Translations under genes and position numbers: made by a program
Assembly: GCA_027483505.1 (NCBI GenBank)
Contig: JAIXUP010000047.1
Location: 1-40,771 of the forward strand
Reading direction: 5' to 3'
Source of the DNA: Hyphomicrobiales bacterium
GTDB lineage: Bacteria; Pseudomonadota; Alphaproteobacteria; Rhizobiales; Beijerinckiaceae
DNA length: 40,771 nucleotides
Shown: positions 8,198 to 15,774 of the stretch, piece by piece
Layout of the letters: every line of letters starts with the position of its first letter
Numbering within the stretch: position 1 is the stretch's first letter
The notes under the pieces: generated by a model
What the model saw: the letters and a program-made list of their open reading frames with translations, nothing else
Databases searched by the model: none
What the model was told of the DNA's origin: nothing

Positions 8198-9043
8198 GTG
8201 CTGAAGTCCCTGTCCTGGCGCGCGGCCACGTTGTCGGTCGTCCTTTTCGTGCTGTTCGTCGGCGCATGGCAACTCGCCACATCCGGCGGCAGCACGGCCC
8301 TGCCGCCCGGCATGGACCCGGAATACGCCAAGCTGCTCGGCCTCGGCGCCACGCAGGGCAAGTCCGCCATGCCGACACCGCTGGAGGTCGGGGCCAAGAT
8401 CTGGGGCCATCTGCGCGATCCGTTCTATGACCGCGGCACCAACGACAAGGGCATCGGCATCCAGCTGGCCTATTCCGTCGCGCGCGTCGCGCTCGGTTAT
8501 CTGATCGCCGTCGCGGTCGCGATTCCGCTCGGCTTCCTGATCGGCATGTCGCCGTTGCTGTACCGCGCGCTCGATCCGTTCATCCAGATCATGAAGCCGG
8601 TATCGCCGCTCGCCTGGATGCCGCTGGCGCTCTACACGATCAAGGACTCGTCCACCTCGGCTATCTTCGTGATCTTCATCTGCTCGCTCTGGCCGATGCT
8701 GATCAACACCGCCTTCGGCGTGGCCTCCGTGCGCAAGGAGTGGCTGAACGTGGCGCGGACGCTGGAGGTCGGCCCCGTGCGGCGCGCCTTCACGGTGATC
8801 CTGCCGGCGGCGGCGCCGACCATCCTCACCGGCATGCGCATCTCCATCGGCATCGCCTGGCTGGTCATCGTCGCCGCCGAGATGCTGGTTGGCGGCACGG
8901 GCATCGGCTACTTCGTCTGGAACGAGTGGAACAACCTGTCGATCACCAACGTGATCGTCGCCATCCTGTTCATCGGCGTTGTCGGCATGGTGCTGGACCT
9001 GATGCTGGCGCGCGCGGCCCGGGCCGTCACCTATCCGGAGTGA
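8198..9043 (+). CDS. cynB: ABC transporter permease, NrtB/CynB type
   Basis: A 281-residue integral membrane protein with a GTG start 3 bp after the binding-protein stop. It has about six hydrophobic segments and the BPD_transp_1 coupling loop typical of NrtB/SsuC/TauC permeases ('[19 protein letters not shown]' region, about residues 193-211). An N-terminal membrane segment is followed by a periplasmic stretch of about 50 residues before the core. It would form the inner-membrane channel of the cyanate-type importer with the flanking binding protein and ATPase. Specificity is inferred from the linked cyanase gene. Confidence 0.85.
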   Translation: MLKSLSWRAATLSVVLFVLFVGAWQLATSGGSTALPPGMDPEYAKLLGLGATQGKSAMPTPLEVGAKIWGHLRDPFYDRGTNDKGIGIQLAYSVARVALGYLIAVAVAIPLGFLIGMSPLLYRALDPFIQIMKPVSPLAWMPLALYTIKDSSTSAIFVIFICSLWPMLINTAFGVASVRKEWLNVARTLEVGPVRRAFTVILPAAAPTILTGMRISIGIAWLVIVAAEMLVGGTGIGYFVWNEWNNLSITNVIVAILFIGVVGMVLDLMLARAARAVTYPE

Positions 9044-9047
9044 GGCT

Positions 9048-9977
9048 GTGAGCAAGGGCTACATTTCGATCGAAGGGCTGGCGCGCTCGTTTCCGGCGCC
9101 ATCCGGCTCCGGGGCTGCCACAACCGTGTTCCGTGACCTGTGGTTTGCCATGGACAAGGGCGAATTCGTCTGCGTCATCGGCCATTCCGGCTGCGGCAAG
9201 ACCACGGTGCTCAACATCCTTGCCGGGCTCGACGATCCCAGCGCCGGCGTCGTCATCGTCGACGGCAAGGAAATCAGCGGCCCCAGCCTCGACCGCGCCG
9301 TGATCTTCCAGGGCCATGCCTTGCTGCCCTGGCGCAGCGTGCTCGGCAACGTCGCCTATGCGGTGTCGTCGAAATGGCGCGGCTGGACAAAACAGCAGGT
9401 CGAGGACCATGCCCGCAAGTACATCGACGTCGTCGGGCTGAAGGGCTCGGAGGCCAAGAAGCCGGCACAGCTCTCCGGCGGCATGAAGCAGCGCGTCGGC
9501 ATCGCCCGGGCGCTCTCGATCGAGCCCAAGATCCTGCTGATGGACGAGCCCTTCTCGGCGCTCGACGCGCTGACGCGCGGCACGTTGCAGGCCGAGGCAA
9601 GGCGCATCTGCGTCGAGACCGGGCAGACCGTGTTCATGATCACCCACGACATTGACGAGGCGATCTACCTCGCCGACAAGATCGTGCTGATGACCAACGG
9701 GCCGGGCGCGCAGATCGCCGAGATCGTGGTCAATCCGCTGCCGAAGGAGCGCGCCCGCGACAGCTTCCACAAGCATCCGCTCTACTATGCGCTTCGCAAC
9801 CACCTGATCGATTTCCTGGTGACGCGGTCCAAGACCTTCGCGGCCGAGATCGCGGCCAAGGCGGCGGAGGGCAGGCCTCATGACGCGCGCCGCCCGCCCG
9901 TGATCCTGCCGGCCGGGCTGGAGAAGCCGATCACCACGCTGAATGGATCAGGGCCGGCCATGGCCCAGAGCGCCTGA
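9048..9977 (+). CDS. cynD: ABC transporter ATP-binding protein, NrtD/CynD type
   Basis: A 309-residue ATPase with a GTG start 4 bp after the permease stop. Walker A is 'GHSGCGKTT', the Q-loop region reads '[11 protein letters not shown]', the signature is 'LSGGMKQR', Walker B is '[12 protein letters not shown]', and the switch histidine is in 'MITHD'. The C-terminal tail of about 60 residues after the core is longer than in many NrtD proteins and is Pro/Ala-rich. It powers import by the preceding permease and binding protein. The cyanase gene starts 37 bp downstream, consistent with one operon. Confidence 0.88.
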   Translation: MSKGYISIEGLARSFPAPSGSGAATTVFRDLWFAMDKGEFVCVIGHSGCGKTTVLNILAGLDDPSAGVVIVDGKEISGPSLDRAVIFQGHALLPWRSVLGNVAYAVSSKWRGWTKQQVEDHARKYIDVVGLKGSEAKKPAQLSGGMKQRVGIARALSIEPKILLMDEPFSALDALTRGTLQAEARRICVETGQTVFMITHDIDEAIYLADKIVLMTNGPGAQIAEIVVNPLPKERARDSFHKHPLYYALRNHLIDFLVTRSKTFAAEIAAKAAEGRPHDARRPPVILPAGLEKPITTLNGSGPAMAQSA

Positions 9978-10014
9978 TCATCCCGCACAACGGAAACCAC
10001 GAGGAGACGATCCC

Positions 10015-10503
10015 ATGAAACGCGAAGACCTCACCGAAAAGCTGCTCGACATCAAGCGCGAGAAGGGCTGGACCTGGAAACAGATCACCGACGAGATCGG
10101 CGGCATGTCGCCGGTGCTGGTGGTGGGGGCTCTGCTCGGCCAGTACAAGCTGGTCAAGCCGCTTGCCACGAAGGCTGCCGCGCTGTTCGGCCTGTCCAAG
10201 GCGGAGGAAGCCATGCTCAACGAGGTGCCCTATCGCGGCACGGGCACGCCGATGCCGCCGACGGACCCGCTGATCTACCGCTTTTACGAGATGGTGATGG
10301 TCAACGGCCCGGCCTGGAAGGCGCTGATCGAGGAAGAATTCGGCGACGGCATCATGTCGGCCATCGATTTCGACTTCGACTTCGAGCGCCTGCCCAATCC
10401 GAAGGGCGACCGCGTCAAGATCACCATGTCCGGCAAGTTCCTGCCTTACAAGTACTACGGCAACGAACAGGGCATCCCCGACTACGGCTTCAAGGAGAGC
10501 TGA
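10015..10503 (+). CDS. cynS: Cyanate hydratase (cyanase)
   Basis: A 162-residue protein close to the usual cyanase length of about 156. It catalyses bicarbonate-dependent breakdown of cyanate to ammonia and CO2. The N-terminal helical domain (residues of about 1-80) is followed by the conserved catalytic domain, with the family's 'YRFYEM' segment at 88-93. The Arg89, Glu92 and Ser115 positions match the catalytic Arg96/Glu99/Ser122 of the E. coli enzyme, and the protein ends with the 'GKFLPYKYY' strand. The ATG at 10015 follows 'GAGGAGACGATCCC', a strong ribosome-binding site. It lies downstream of the transporter genes and would release ammonia from the imported cyanate. Confidence 0.96.
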   Translation: MKREDLTEKLLDIKREKGWTWKQITDEIGGMSPVLVVGALLGQYKLVKPLATKAAALFGLSKAEEAMLNEVPYRGTGTPMPPTDPLIYRFYEMVMVNGPAWKALIEEEFGDGIMSAIDFDFDFERLPNPKGDRVKITMSGKFLPYKYYGNEQGIPDYGFKES

Positions 10504-10514
10504 GACGGGCGGCT

Positions 10515-10543
10515 GCCCGGCGCACCATGCGGCAGCGCCGGGC
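10515..10543 (+). terminator. Hairpin after cynS, possible terminator or attenuator
   Basis: A perfect 9-bp GC stem (GCCCGGCGC / GCGCCGGGC) with an 11-nt loop lies 12 bp after the cynS stop and just before the nasT promoter candidate. No strong T-run follows, so intrinsic termination may be partial. It could also protect the 3' end of the cyanate transcript. Confidence 0.45.
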
Positions 10544-10554
10544 GGCAGGCTGTT

Positions 10555-10570
10555 TGGTCCGGCTCTTGCT
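10555..10570 (+). promoter_or_regulatory. Candidate sigma-54 promoter of nasT
   Basis: TGGTCC-N5-TTGCT has GG and GC at the exact -24/-12 spacing and one mismatch to the TGGYAC half. The predicted transcript would begin at about 10581, one base before the GTG used as the nasT start. That would make the message nearly leaderless, so either the start codon or the promoter assignment may need revision. Confidence 0.5.
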
Positions 10571-10581
10571 TCGAATGCGCC

Positions 10582-11193
10582 GTGACAGTTGCCTACCCTG
10601 GACCCCCGCCTTCGGATGCCCTGCGGATTGCGTTGGTCGACGACGATCCGGTCAGGGCCGCGATTCTTGAACAGGGCCTGCGCGAAGCCGGGCATGGCAA
10701 CATCGCGCGCCTGACCGCTTCGGCCAGCCTGCTGCAGGAACTGGCAGTGCTTGATCCGGACATGATCATCATTGATCTGGCCAATCCGAGCCGCGATTCC
10801 CTCGAACAGATGTTCCAGATCAGCCGCCATGTGCCGCGACCGGTCGCCATGTTCGTCGACCAGTCGGACTCCAGCATGATCGAGGCGGCGGTGGAGGCCG
10901 GTGTCTCGGCCTATATCGTCGACGGACTGAAGAAGGAGCGGATCAAGTCCATTCTCGACATGAGCATCAGCCGCTTCAAGGCCTTCAGCCGCCTCAAGAG
11001 TGAACTGGCGCAAGCCCGCTCCGAGCTTGAGGAACGAAAAGTCATCGACAAGGCCAAGGCGATCCTGATGCAGCGCCGAGCGATCACGGAACCTGAAGCC
11101 TACGCCCTGCTGCGGCGCACCGCCATGAACGAGAACCGCCGCATCCTGGATGTGGCCCAGGCGCTGGTGATGACTGCAGGATTGCTGAAATGA
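10582..11193 (+). CDS. nasT: NasT, ANTAR-domain transcription antiterminator
   Basis: A 203-residue response-regulator-like protein. The receiver-like domain (residues of about 14-130) has the acidic pocket 'VDDD' and a candidate phospho-acceptor Asp65 in 'MIIIDLANPSRD'. A coiled helix leads into an ANTAR RNA-binding domain (about 143-200: 'VIDKAKAILMQRR ... AYALLRRTAM'). In the NasTS system, NasT binds hairpins in the leader of nitrate-assimilation messages and prevents termination, and NasS holds it inactive until nitrate or nitrite binds. The start is GTG with no clear ribosome-binding site. The stop overlaps nasS by 4 bp (ATGA), indicating translational coupling. A fitting RNA target lies at 12486-12534. 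Confidence 0.93.
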   Translation: MTVAYPGPPPSDALRIALVDDDPVRAAILEQGLREAGHGNIARLTASASLLQELAVLDPDMIIIDLANPSRDSLEQMFQISRHVPRPVAMFVDQSDSSMIEAAVEAGVSAYIVDGLKKERIKSILDMSISRFKAFSRLKSELAQARSELEERKVIDKAKAILMQRRAITEPEAYALLRRTAMNENRRILDVAQALVMTAGLLK

Positions 11194-12293
11194 CCAAAGG
11201 CGTGGGCGACGACAGGCAGAGCGCTTCGGCCCCGCGTGGCCAGTCCATGCCCGTTACCATCGGTTTTGTGCCCCTGCTCGATGCGGCCTTGCTGGTCGTC
11301 GCGCGCGAGGAGGGCTTTGCCGAGCAGGAGGGCATCGACCTGACCCTCGTGCGCGAGAACTCGTGGGCGGCGGTCCGCGACAAGCTCAATGTCGGGCTTT
11401 TCGATGCGGCCCACATGCTGGCACCCGCCGCGATTGCGTCGGTGCTGGGGATCGGGCACCTCACCGTGCCGCTGATCGCCCCCGTCGCTCTCAATCTCGA
11501 CGGGAACGCCATCACCATCTCGCACGGACTTGCCGCTCAGTTGCGCGGCGAACTCGGGAGCGGGACGGTCGCGACCCCGGCGTTGACGGCGCAGGTTCTG
11601 AGCCGGCTCATCGCCCGCCGCGCCGCGAGCGGCGGGCCGCCGCTGACAATCGGAGTGGTTTTCGGGTTCTCGAGCCATCTCTACCAGATCCAGACCTGGC
11701 TTCGGCTGGGCGGGATCGACCCGGAGACAGCTGTCCGCTTCGTGGTGATCCCGCCGCCGCTGATGGTCGAGAGCCTCGGCGCGGGCCTGGTCGACATGTT
11801 CTGCGCAGGAGCGCCATGGAACCGCATGGCCGAAGCGGCAGGGGCAGGCCTCGTTCTGCATCCTTGCGCCGAGATCATCGAAGAATGTCCCGAAAAGCTT
11901 CTGGTCATCCGCGATGAGCAGGCGCAGGCGCCGTGGGCGACAGGACTGGTCAGGATGATCGCACGCGCGGCCGTCTGGACCAGCGATGAGCAGAACCGCG
12001 CCCTGCTCGCCCGCCATCTCGCCCGGCCTGACTATATCGGCGCGCCGGTCCGGATGATTGAGGAAATCCTTTCGGGTCATGTCGCCACCGCGTTCGGCGA
12101 GACTCGCCGTCCCTGGATCAGGCTCGATCCGGACGCCACCAAACCCACTCTCGCGCGCGTGCGCTTTGTCTTCGATCTGATGGACCGCGCCGGCCACATC
12201 AGTGGCGGTGCCAGCCGATGGCACGAAGCCTCCACACTGGCGCGGCCCGATCTTTACGAACTTGCCCTGCACGGGCCCCCGTCGGGTCGCTAG
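11190..12293 (+). CDS. nasS: NasS, cytoplasmic nitrate/nitrite sensor
   Basis: A 367-residue protein with the same periplasmic-binding-protein fold as NrtA ('ITIGFVPLLDAALLVVA' start, 'NSWAAVRDKLNVGLFDAAHML', 'GAPWNRMAEAAG') but with no Tat or Sec signal, so it stays in the cytoplasm. That is the hallmark of NasS, which sequesters NasT and releases it when nitrate or nitrite is bound. The start codon overlaps the nasT stop by 4 bp, so the two partners are made together. It is the second of three NrtA-fold proteins in this island, between the exported CynA-like and NrtA-like proteins. Confidence 0.92.
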   Translation: MTKGVGDDRQSASAPRGQSMPVTIGFVPLLDAALLVVAREEGFAEQEGIDLTLVRENSWAAVRDKLNVGLFDAAHMLAPAAIASVLGIGHLTVPLIAPVALNLDGNAITISHGLAAQLRGELGSGTVATPALTAQVLSRLIARRAASGGPPLTIGVVFGFSSHLYQIQTWLRLGGIDPETAVRFVVIPPPLMVESLGAGLVDMFCAGAPWNRMAEAAGAGLVLHPCAEIIEECPEKLLVIRDEQAQAPWATGLVRMIARAAVWTSDEQNRALLARHLARPDYIGAPVRMIEEILSGHVATAFGETRRPWIRLDPDATKPTLARVRFVFDLMDRAGHISGGASRWHEASTLARPDLYELALHGPPSGR

Positions 12294-12456
12294 GGAGTGA
12301 TCGCCCCGCGCATGCTGTGTGCAAACAGGCAGGGCGGGCCGTGTGCGCAGGGCAGCGATTGCCTGATTTGAAGGCAGAGATGGGAGGGCTGCCCCATTTT
12401 GCAGCGCCACGTCCTGCCTCGGGCGCAGCGATCTCCCGCGAAGTACCCTTTCGATC

Positions 12457-12472
12457 TGGCATGGAGCTTGCT
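12457..12472 (+). promoter_or_regulatory. Sigma-54 (-24/-12) promoter of the nitrate operon
   Basis: TGGCATG-N4-TTGCT has GG at -24 and GC at -12 with one mismatch from consensus. The predicted transcription start is near 12483, three bases before the first ANTAR hairpin, which is the arrangement expected for a NasT-controlled leader. The 163 bp before it (12294-12456) hold no gene. They include an inverted repeat GCTGC-N8-GCAGC, and I could not identify a convincing NtrC site there. Confidence 0.82.
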
Positions 12473-12485
12473 TATACGTGGCAGG

Positions 12486-12534
12486 GCTCCAATGCTGGAG
12501 CGACCCAGTATCTTTGGCGTCCAATGGCGGACGC
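12486..12534 (+). promoter_or_regulatory. ANTAR (NasT) RNA target: two hexaloop hairpins
   Basis: Hairpin P1 is GCTCC-[AATGCT]-GGAGC at 12486-12501. Hairpin P2 is GCGTCC-[AATGGC]-GGACGC at 12517-12534. Both have perfect stems and six-base loops with A at position 1 and G at position 4, the defining features of ANTAR target RNAs. A 15-nt linker separates them. Together with the terminator at 12578-12596 they make a NasT antitermination leader for the nrt-nas operon. Confidence 0.9.
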
Positions 12535-12577
12535 ATCCGGCAAGGCTGCCGCGGCTTCGGATGGTTTTCGTCCGTAC

Positions 12578-12596
12578 GGCCGCGCGCGGCCTTTTT
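12578..12596 (+). terminator. Intrinsic terminator in the nitrate-operon leader
   Basis: A perfect 6-bp stem GGCCGC-GC-GCGGCC is followed directly by five T's, then CGTTT. It lies 53 bp before the nrtA start and is the expected default stop of the leader when NasT is not bound. The 12535-12577 stretch offers competing pairings: GGACGCATCCG at 12529-12539 can pair with CGGATG at 12558-12563 and CGTCC at 12569-12573, and GCCGCG at 12548-12553 can pair with the terminator arm. Confidence 0.85.
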
Positions 12597-12648
12597 CGTT
12601 TCGGCCCGCCCGCGCGGGTGCTTCAGGACGTCGAACAGGATTGCGACC

Positions 12649-13965
12649 ATGACAAATGACAAGAGCAAGGCCACACCATTCCGTCCCGACCGGCGCAGCC
12701 TCCTGAAAGGGGCGACCACGGCGGCTGGACTGCTGGCGGCGGCGCGACTCTCGTTGCCCGCAGGCGCATGCGCCCAAGGTGCAGGCCCGGAGGTGAGGGG
12801 CACCAAACTCGGCTACATCGCGCTCACTGACGCCGCGCCCCTTGTCATCGCCAAGGAGAAGGGATTCTTCACCAAGCATGGCCTGCCCGACATGGACATC
12901 TCGCGGCAAGCCTCTTGGGGCGCAACACGCGACAACATCGCGCTTGGCCTCGCCCGCAACGGTATCGACGGAGCGCATATGCTGCGTCCCAAGATCCACA
13001 TGTACACGGCCGGGACTGTGACGGCCAACAACGTCCCGGTGCCGATGTACAACCTGCTCAACCTCAACGAGGATTGCCAGGCGATCTCGGTTTCGAATGA
13101 GTACAAGGATCTTGCCGTCGGGCTCAATGCCGCGCCGCTGAAGGCCGCCTTCGAACGCAAGAAGGCGGCCGGCAAGGAACTGACCGCCGCCATGACCTTC
13201 CCGGGCGGCACGCACGACCTGTGGATCCGTTACTGGTTTGCTGCAGGCGGCATCGACCCCGACAGCGACATCAAGGTCATCGTGGTGCCGCCGCCGCAGA
13301 TGGTCGCCAACATGAAGGTTGGCAACATGGACGTCTTCTGCGTCGGCGAACCCTGGAACGAGCAGCTGGTCAACCAGGACATCGGCTACACGGCCTGCAC
13401 CACCGGCGAGCTGTGGAACAGGCATCCGGAAAAGGTGCTCGGCATGCGCACCGACTTCGTCGACAGGAACCCCGTCGCCACACAGGCCATCCTGATGGCA
13501 GTGATGGAAGCGCAGATGTGGTGCGAGAAGGCCGAGAACAAGCAGGAAATGGCCGAGATCGTCAGCCGCCGCCAGTGGTTCAACGTGCCGGTCGCTGACA
13601 TCATCGGCCGCATCAGGGGCGAGATCAACTATGGGCTCGGCCGAAAGGTGAACGACCCGAAGCTCGCGATGAAGTTCTGGGGAGAGAATGGCTCATCCTC
13701 CTATCCGTGGAAGAGCCTCGACACCTGGTTCATCACAGAGAACATCCGCTGGAACAAGTTCCCGGTGAATACCGACATCAAGGCGCTCGTCGACCGCACC
13801 AACCGTTCTGATCTGTGGAGCGCGGCAGCCAAGACCCTTGGTGTTGCAGGCGCGCCAACGGGCGATTCACGCGGCATCGAAACCTTCTTCGACGGCGTCA
13901 AGTTCGATCCGGCCGACCCGATGGGCTACCTCAAGACTGTCAAGATCAAGCGCGCGGCAGTCTGA
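12649..13965 (+). CDS. nrtA: Nitrate ABC transporter substrate-binding protein
   Basis: A 438-residue NrtA-family protein. The ATG at 12649 follows an AGGA at proper spacing. The frame is open further upstream through the leader, but that part overlaps the terminator and is not coding. A Tat signal 'RRSLLKG' at residues 15-21 is followed by a hydrophobic stretch and 'ACAQG'. The mature protein starts 'KLGYIALTDAAPLVIA' and contains 'GGTHDLWIRYWFAAGGIDPD' and 'VGEPWNEQLV', typical of nitrate-binding NrtA. It delivers nitrate (perhaps nitrite) to the next two gene products and is the first gene behind the NasT-controlled leader. Confidence 0.92.
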   Translation: MTNDKSKATPFRPDRRSLLKGATTAAGLLAAARLSLPAGACAQGAGPEVRGTKLGYIALTDAAPLVIAKEKGFFTKHGLPDMDISRQASWGATRDNIALGLARNGIDGAHMLRPKIHMYTAGTVTANNVPVPMYNLLNLNEDCQAISVSNEYKDLAVGLNAAPLKAAFERKKAAGKELTAAMTFPGGTHDLWIRYWFAAGGIDPDSDIKVIVVPPPQMVANMKVGNMDVFCVGEPWNEQLVNQDIGYTACTTGELWNRHPEKVLGMRTDFVDRNPVATQAILMAVMEAQMWCEKAENKQEMAEIVSRRQWFNVPVADIIGRIRGEINYGLGRKVNDPKLAMKFWGENGSSSYPWKSLDTWFITENIRWNKFPVNTDIKALVDRTNRSDLWSAAAKTLGVAGAPTGDSRGIETFFDGVKFDPADPMGYLKTVKIKRAAV

Positions 13966-14008
13966 CTGCTACCGCTGAACGGCGCAAACACCGAGAGGGA
14001 CGCTGAAC

Positions 14009-14941
14009 ATGGCTCGGACGAAGCTGAAAATGGATCAAGCCACTGTCGCACCTGCTACGCTGCTCACACCTGCCGCCCCAAGGGGGACGACTGCCAAGGC
14101 TGAGGTCATTGCACTCCAGCCTGCGGGCGACAGCATGGCCATCAAGAACGCCCGCCGGTTCGGCAACTGGATGCTGGTCAGCGCCCTGCCGCCACTGATC
14201 ACAACCGCCCTGCTGCTCTTGATCTGGCAGATCGCGTTTTCAGGCCCCGGCGCAACACTTCCGCCGCCGACGAAGGTGTGGGCCGAAGCCAATGACCTGA
14301 TCCTGCAGCCGTTCTACTGGGCCGGCTCGCAGGATATCGGGCTTGGCTGGCGGGTACTGACCTCGCTGCAGCGCGTTGCGATCGGGTTTGGGCTCGCGGC
14401 CATCGTGGGTATCGCGGTCGGCTCGCTGATCGGCCAGTCTGTCTGGGCGATGCGCGGGCTTGACCCGGTCTTCCAGGTTCTGCGCACGGTGCCGCCGCTG
14501 GCCTGGCTGCCCATCAGCCTTGCCGCCTTCCGCGATGCCAATCCCTCCGCCATCTTCGTGATCTTCATCACGGCGATCTGGCCGATCGTGATCAACACAG
14601 CGGTCGGCATCCGCAACATCCCGATGGACTACCGCAACGTCGCGGCTGTGCTGAGGCTCAATTCGATCGAGTTCTTCTTCAAGGTGATGCTGCCCTCAGC
14701 CGCGCCGTACATCTTCACCGGCCTGCGCATCGGCATCGGCCTGTCATGGCTCGCCATCGTGGCCGCCGAGATGCTGACCGGCGGCGTCGGCATCGGCTTC
14801 TTCATCTGGGATGCGTGGAACTCGTCCCGCCTGCCCGACATCGTCGTGGCGCTGCTCTACATCGGGCTTGTCGGCTTCGTGCTCGACAAGCTGGTGGGCG
14901 CGCTCGGCAACATCGTCACCCGCGGCACCGCAGCCTCCTGA
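14009..14941 (+). CDS. nrtB: Nitrate ABC transporter permease
   Basis: A 310-residue inner-membrane permease with a strong GAGAGGGA ribosome-binding site. The first 45 residues are polar and cytoplasmic. The first membrane helix starts at about residue 55 ('LPPLITTALLLLIWQIAF'), and the remaining segments carry the NrtB/SsuC-type coupling loop ('KVMLPSAAPYIFTGLRIG'). It resembles the permease at 8198-9043, showing that the two transporters are paralogous. It pairs with the upstream nitrate-binding protein and the downstream ATPase. Confidence 0.92.
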   Translation: MARTKLKMDQATVAPATLLTPAAPRGTTAKAEVIALQPAGDSMAIKNARRFGNWMLVSALPPLITTALLLLIWQIAFSGPGATLPPPTKVWAEANDLILQPFYWAGSQDIGLGWRVLTSLQRVAIGFGLAAIVGIAVGSLIGQSVWAMRGLDPVFQVLRTVPPLAWLPISLAAFRDANPSAIFVIFITAIWPIVINTAVGIRNIPMDYRNVAAVLRLNSIEFFFKVMLPSAAPYIFTGLRIGIGLSWLAIVAAEMLTGGVGIGFFIWDAWNSSRLPDIVVALLYIGLVGFVLDKLVGALGNIVTRGTAAS

Positions 14942-14954
14942 CAGGATCGATCCG

Positions 14955-15767
14955 ATGAGCACGACGACAAAAGCGCCCTATCTCAAGCTCGATCACATCC
15001 ACAAGAGCTTTGTCCGCGGCAACAGCTCCACCGAAGTTCTGTCCGACATCAACCTGTCGATAGCCGATGGCGAATATGTCGCCATCATCGGGCACTCGGG
15101 CTGCGGCAAGTCCACGCTGCTGAACATCATTTCGGGCCTGACCCCCGTGAGCAAAGGCGCGGTGCTGCTCGAAAACCAGGAGGTCAACAGCCCAGGCCCC
15201 GACCGCGCCGTGGTCTTCCAGAACCACTCGCTGCTGCCATGGCTGACCGTCTACGAGAATGTGGCCCTCGCCGTGAACAAGGTCTTCGGCTCGCGCAAAT
15301 CCAAAGCCGAACGCGACGAATGGATCAGGCACAACCTGGCGCTGGTCCACATGACGCACGCGCTCGACAAGCGGCCCTCGGAAATCTCCGGCGGCATGAA
15401 GCAGCGCGTCGGCATTGCCCGCGCGCTGTCAATGGAGCCCAAGATCCTGTTGCTGGACGAGCCCTTCGGCGCGCTTGACGCGCTCACCCGCGCCCATCTG
15501 CAGGACTCCGTCATGGACATCCACAGCCGGCTCAAGAACACGATGATCATGATCACGCATGATGTCGACGAGGCCGTGCTCTTGTCGGACCGGATCGTGA
15601 TGATGACCAACGGACCGGCCGCCACCATTGGCGAGGTGCTGACGGTGCCGCTGGAGCGGCCGCGTCGCCGTCTCGATCTGGTAGAGGACGGCACCTATGT
15701 GCATTCGCGCGCGGCGGTGATCGAGTTTCTCTATGCGCGCCACAAGGCGCCCTCCATCGCGGCCTGA
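14955..15767 (+). CDS. nrtC: Nitrate ABC transporter ATP-binding protein
   Basis: A 270-residue ATPase. The ATG at 14955 follows AGGATCG and lies 13 bp after the permease stop; the longer open frame reads through nrtB and is rejected. Motifs are Walker A 'GHSGCGKST', Q-loop 'VVFQNHSLLPW', signature 'ISGGMKQR', Walker B 'ILLLDEPFGALD' and switch 'MITHD'. It lacks the C-terminal NrtA-like regulatory domain of cyanobacterial NrtC, so it corresponds to the short NrtD/NasD-type subunit. The symbol varies between species. Confidence 0.88.
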   Translation: MSTTTKAPYLKLDHIHKSFVRGNSSTEVLSDINLSIADGEYVAIIGHSGCGKSTLLNIISGLTPVSKGAVLLENQEVNSPGPDRAVVFQNHSLLPWLTVYENVALAVNKVFGSRKSKAERDEWIRHNLALVHMTHALDKRPSEISGGMKQRVGIARALSMEPKILLLDEPFGALDALTRAHLQDSVMDIHSRLKNTMIMITHDVDEAVLLSDRIVMMTNGPAATIGEVLTVPLERPRRRLDLVEDGTYVHSRAAVIEFLYARHKAPSIAA

Positions 15768-15774
15768 CAGGACC

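Noticed and set aside
6794..9055. 753-codon minus-strand frame opposite the CynA- and CynB-like genes
   Set aside because: An Arg/His/Asp/Gly-rich product with no domain, typical of the antisense of GC-rich coding sequence. The plus-strand genes are firmly identified.
12478..12648. N-terminal extension of nrtA through the leader
   Set aside because: It would overlap the ANTAR hairpins and terminator. The ATG at 12649 has a ribosome-binding site and is followed by the Tat signal.
11100..12806. 568-codon minus-strand frame covering nasS and the nitrate leader
   Set aside because: It lies across nasS and the regulatory leader, has low-complexity composition and no family resemblance.
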